A stretch of DNA of 6,749 nt from SYIM01 sp041182885 (GTDB taxonomy: Bacteria; Pseudomonadota; Gammaproteobacteria; Burkholderiales; Burkholderiaceae_E). Shown one piece after another: positions 6,044 to 6,749 of this stretch (position 1 is the first letter of the stretch; the number at the start of each line of letters is the position of its first letter). The DNA lies in the NCBI GenBank assembly GCA_049423065.1, contig JBMSQB010000136.1, forward strand, positions 1 to 6,749, written 5' to 3'. The translations under genes and the position numbers were made by a program. The notes below the pieces were generated by a model. It was given only the letters and a program-made list of their open reading frames with translations, was not told the DNA's origin and made no database searches.

Positions 6044-6748
6044 TCAAACAGAGCGAGTGATGCCGCCATCCACCCGAATATTCTGCCCGGTGATGTAGCC
6101 CGCTCCATCAGAGAGCAGAAAAGCGATACTGGCAGCCACTTCCTCAGTCCGTCCATAGCGTTTCATGGGAACGCTCTCGCGCCGGGCCTCGGTAGCGGGG
6201 AGACTGTCGATCCAGCCTGGCAGGACATTGTTGACGCGGATGTTTTTCGCGGCGTAGGTGTCAGCAAGAATCTTGGTAAAGCTTGCGAGCCCCGCCCGAA
6301 ACACGGCAGAGGTGGGAAACATCTCGGAGGGCTCATGAACCCAGGCCGTGCTGATATTTACGATCGCGCCGCCGCCCTGCTCGGCCATGATGGGGGCAAC
6401 CAGGCGAATCGGCCTTACCGCGCTCAGGAAGTAAACCTCGAGCCCGGTGTGCCAGTCGGCATCGGTGATGTCGAGAAGGGGCGCGCGCGGACCGTGCCCG
6501 GCAGAGTTGACCAGCGCATCGATGCGCCCCCAGCGTTGCATGGCGAGATCGACCAGTTTCCCGACATCGTCAACCGATTGGTTGGATCCCGTGATTCCGA
6601 CGCCGCCCAGCGACCGCGCGAGCGCCTCCCCCTTGCCGGACGACGACATGACGGCAATGTGGTACCCATCGTCAGCGAGTCGTCGGGCGGCCGCGGCACC
6701 CATGCCGGATCCGGCGGCGGTGATCAGGGCAACTTTTTGTGCAGGCAT
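6044..6748 (-). CDS. SDR family oxidoreductase-like protein with atypical active site
   Basis: This 234-residue Rossmann-fold protein has classical SDR length. The nucleotide-binding segment is VALITAAGSGMGAAAARRLA (6-24-ish), with Ala11 where TGxxxGxG normally has Gly, followed by LVNSAGHG (79-86, the NAG motif region), GGAIVNIST (126-134), NIRVNNVLPGWIDSLP (169-184) and the C-terminal YITGQNIRVDGG (218-229). By eye the catalytic tetrad of classical SDRs (Asn, Ser, Tyr, Lys) aligns with Tyr106, Thr134, Ser147 and Arg151, so canonical reductase chemistry is doubtful. The rest of the fold is intact, with no frameshift. It is the first visible gene of a probable operon with the DadA-like and racemase genes. 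The ATG lies one base from the window end, so the upstream promoter and any longer start are not visible. Family is firm; activity is uncertain. Confidence 0.87.
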   Translation of the reverse strand: MPAQKVALITAAGSGMGAAAARRLADDGYHIAVMSSSGKGEALARSLGGVGITGSNQSVDDVGKLVDLAMQRWGRIDALVNSAGHGPRAPLLDITDADWHTGLEVYFLSAVRPIRLVAPIMAEQGGGAIVNISTAWVHEPSEMFPTSAVFRAGLASFTKILADTYAAKNIRVNNVLPGWIDSLPATEARRESVPMKRYGRTEEVAASIAFLLSDGAGYITGQNIRVDGGITRSV

Positions 6749-6749
6749 C

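Noticed and set aside
4975..6060. Long plus-strand open frame (361 codons) opposite the DadA-like gene
   Set aside because: It lies antisense to a clear flavoprotein gene; the translation has no recognisable domain and is explained by high GC, which makes antisense frames open.

Overview
The window looks like chromosomal DNA of a GC-rich Gram-negative bacterium, most likely a betaproteobacterium of the order Burkholderiales (Bordetella, Achromobacter, Cupriavidus or Variovorax type). This is an inference from the high GC content, tight gene packing, a LysR regulator sitting among small-acid catabolic genes, and a C-terminal fragment resembling a TctC/Bug solute-binding protein, a family greatly expanded in that group. 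I see no rRNA, tRNA, mobile element, CRISPR array or integration signature. Base composition appears even throughout, apart from one AT-richer promoter region near 2106-2203.

Layout: (1) Bases 1-78 hold the 3' end of a probable TctC/Bug periplasmic binding protein. A cyclase-family metal-dependent hydrolase (105-1127) follows 26 bp downstream on the same strand. (2) A LysR regulator (1149-2105, minus) is convergent with the cyclase and divergent from a two-gene plus-strand unit: an isocitrate lyase/PEP mutase superfamily lyase (best start 2204, to 3103) and a LigI-type amidohydrolase/lactonase (3100-3981), which overlap by an ATGA. (3) A minus-strand unit reads from 6748 down to 3983: an SDR family protein, a DadA-like FAD-dependent D-amino-acid dehydrogenase, and an Asp/Glu/hydantoin racemase family protein. 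It meets the amidohydrolase tail to tail with a single base between the two stop codons.

As a whole this is an accessory carboxylic-acid/amino-acid catabolic region. The plus-strand genes suggest uptake of an organic acid, hydrolysis of a cyclic or lactone-like intermediate (cyclase-family hydrolase, LigI-like hydrolase) and C-C cleavage of the resulting acid by the lyase, under LysR control. The minus-strand genes suggest epimerisation of an amino acid or cyclic derivative and flavin-dependent oxidation of the D-form to a 2-oxo acid. No substrate can be assigned from sequence alone.

The most noteworthy feature is that three of the enzymes depart from their superfamily's textbook catalytic motif in otherwise well-preserved folds. 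The lyase lacks the catalytic Cys and the second Asp of the metal loop, the SDR lacks recognisable Asn-Ser-Tyr-Lys residues, and the cyclase has Gln where metal-binding His are expected. These probably represent distinct subfamilies with unassigned chemistry rather than decayed genes. No defence system or other clearly unprecedented multi-gene system is visible.
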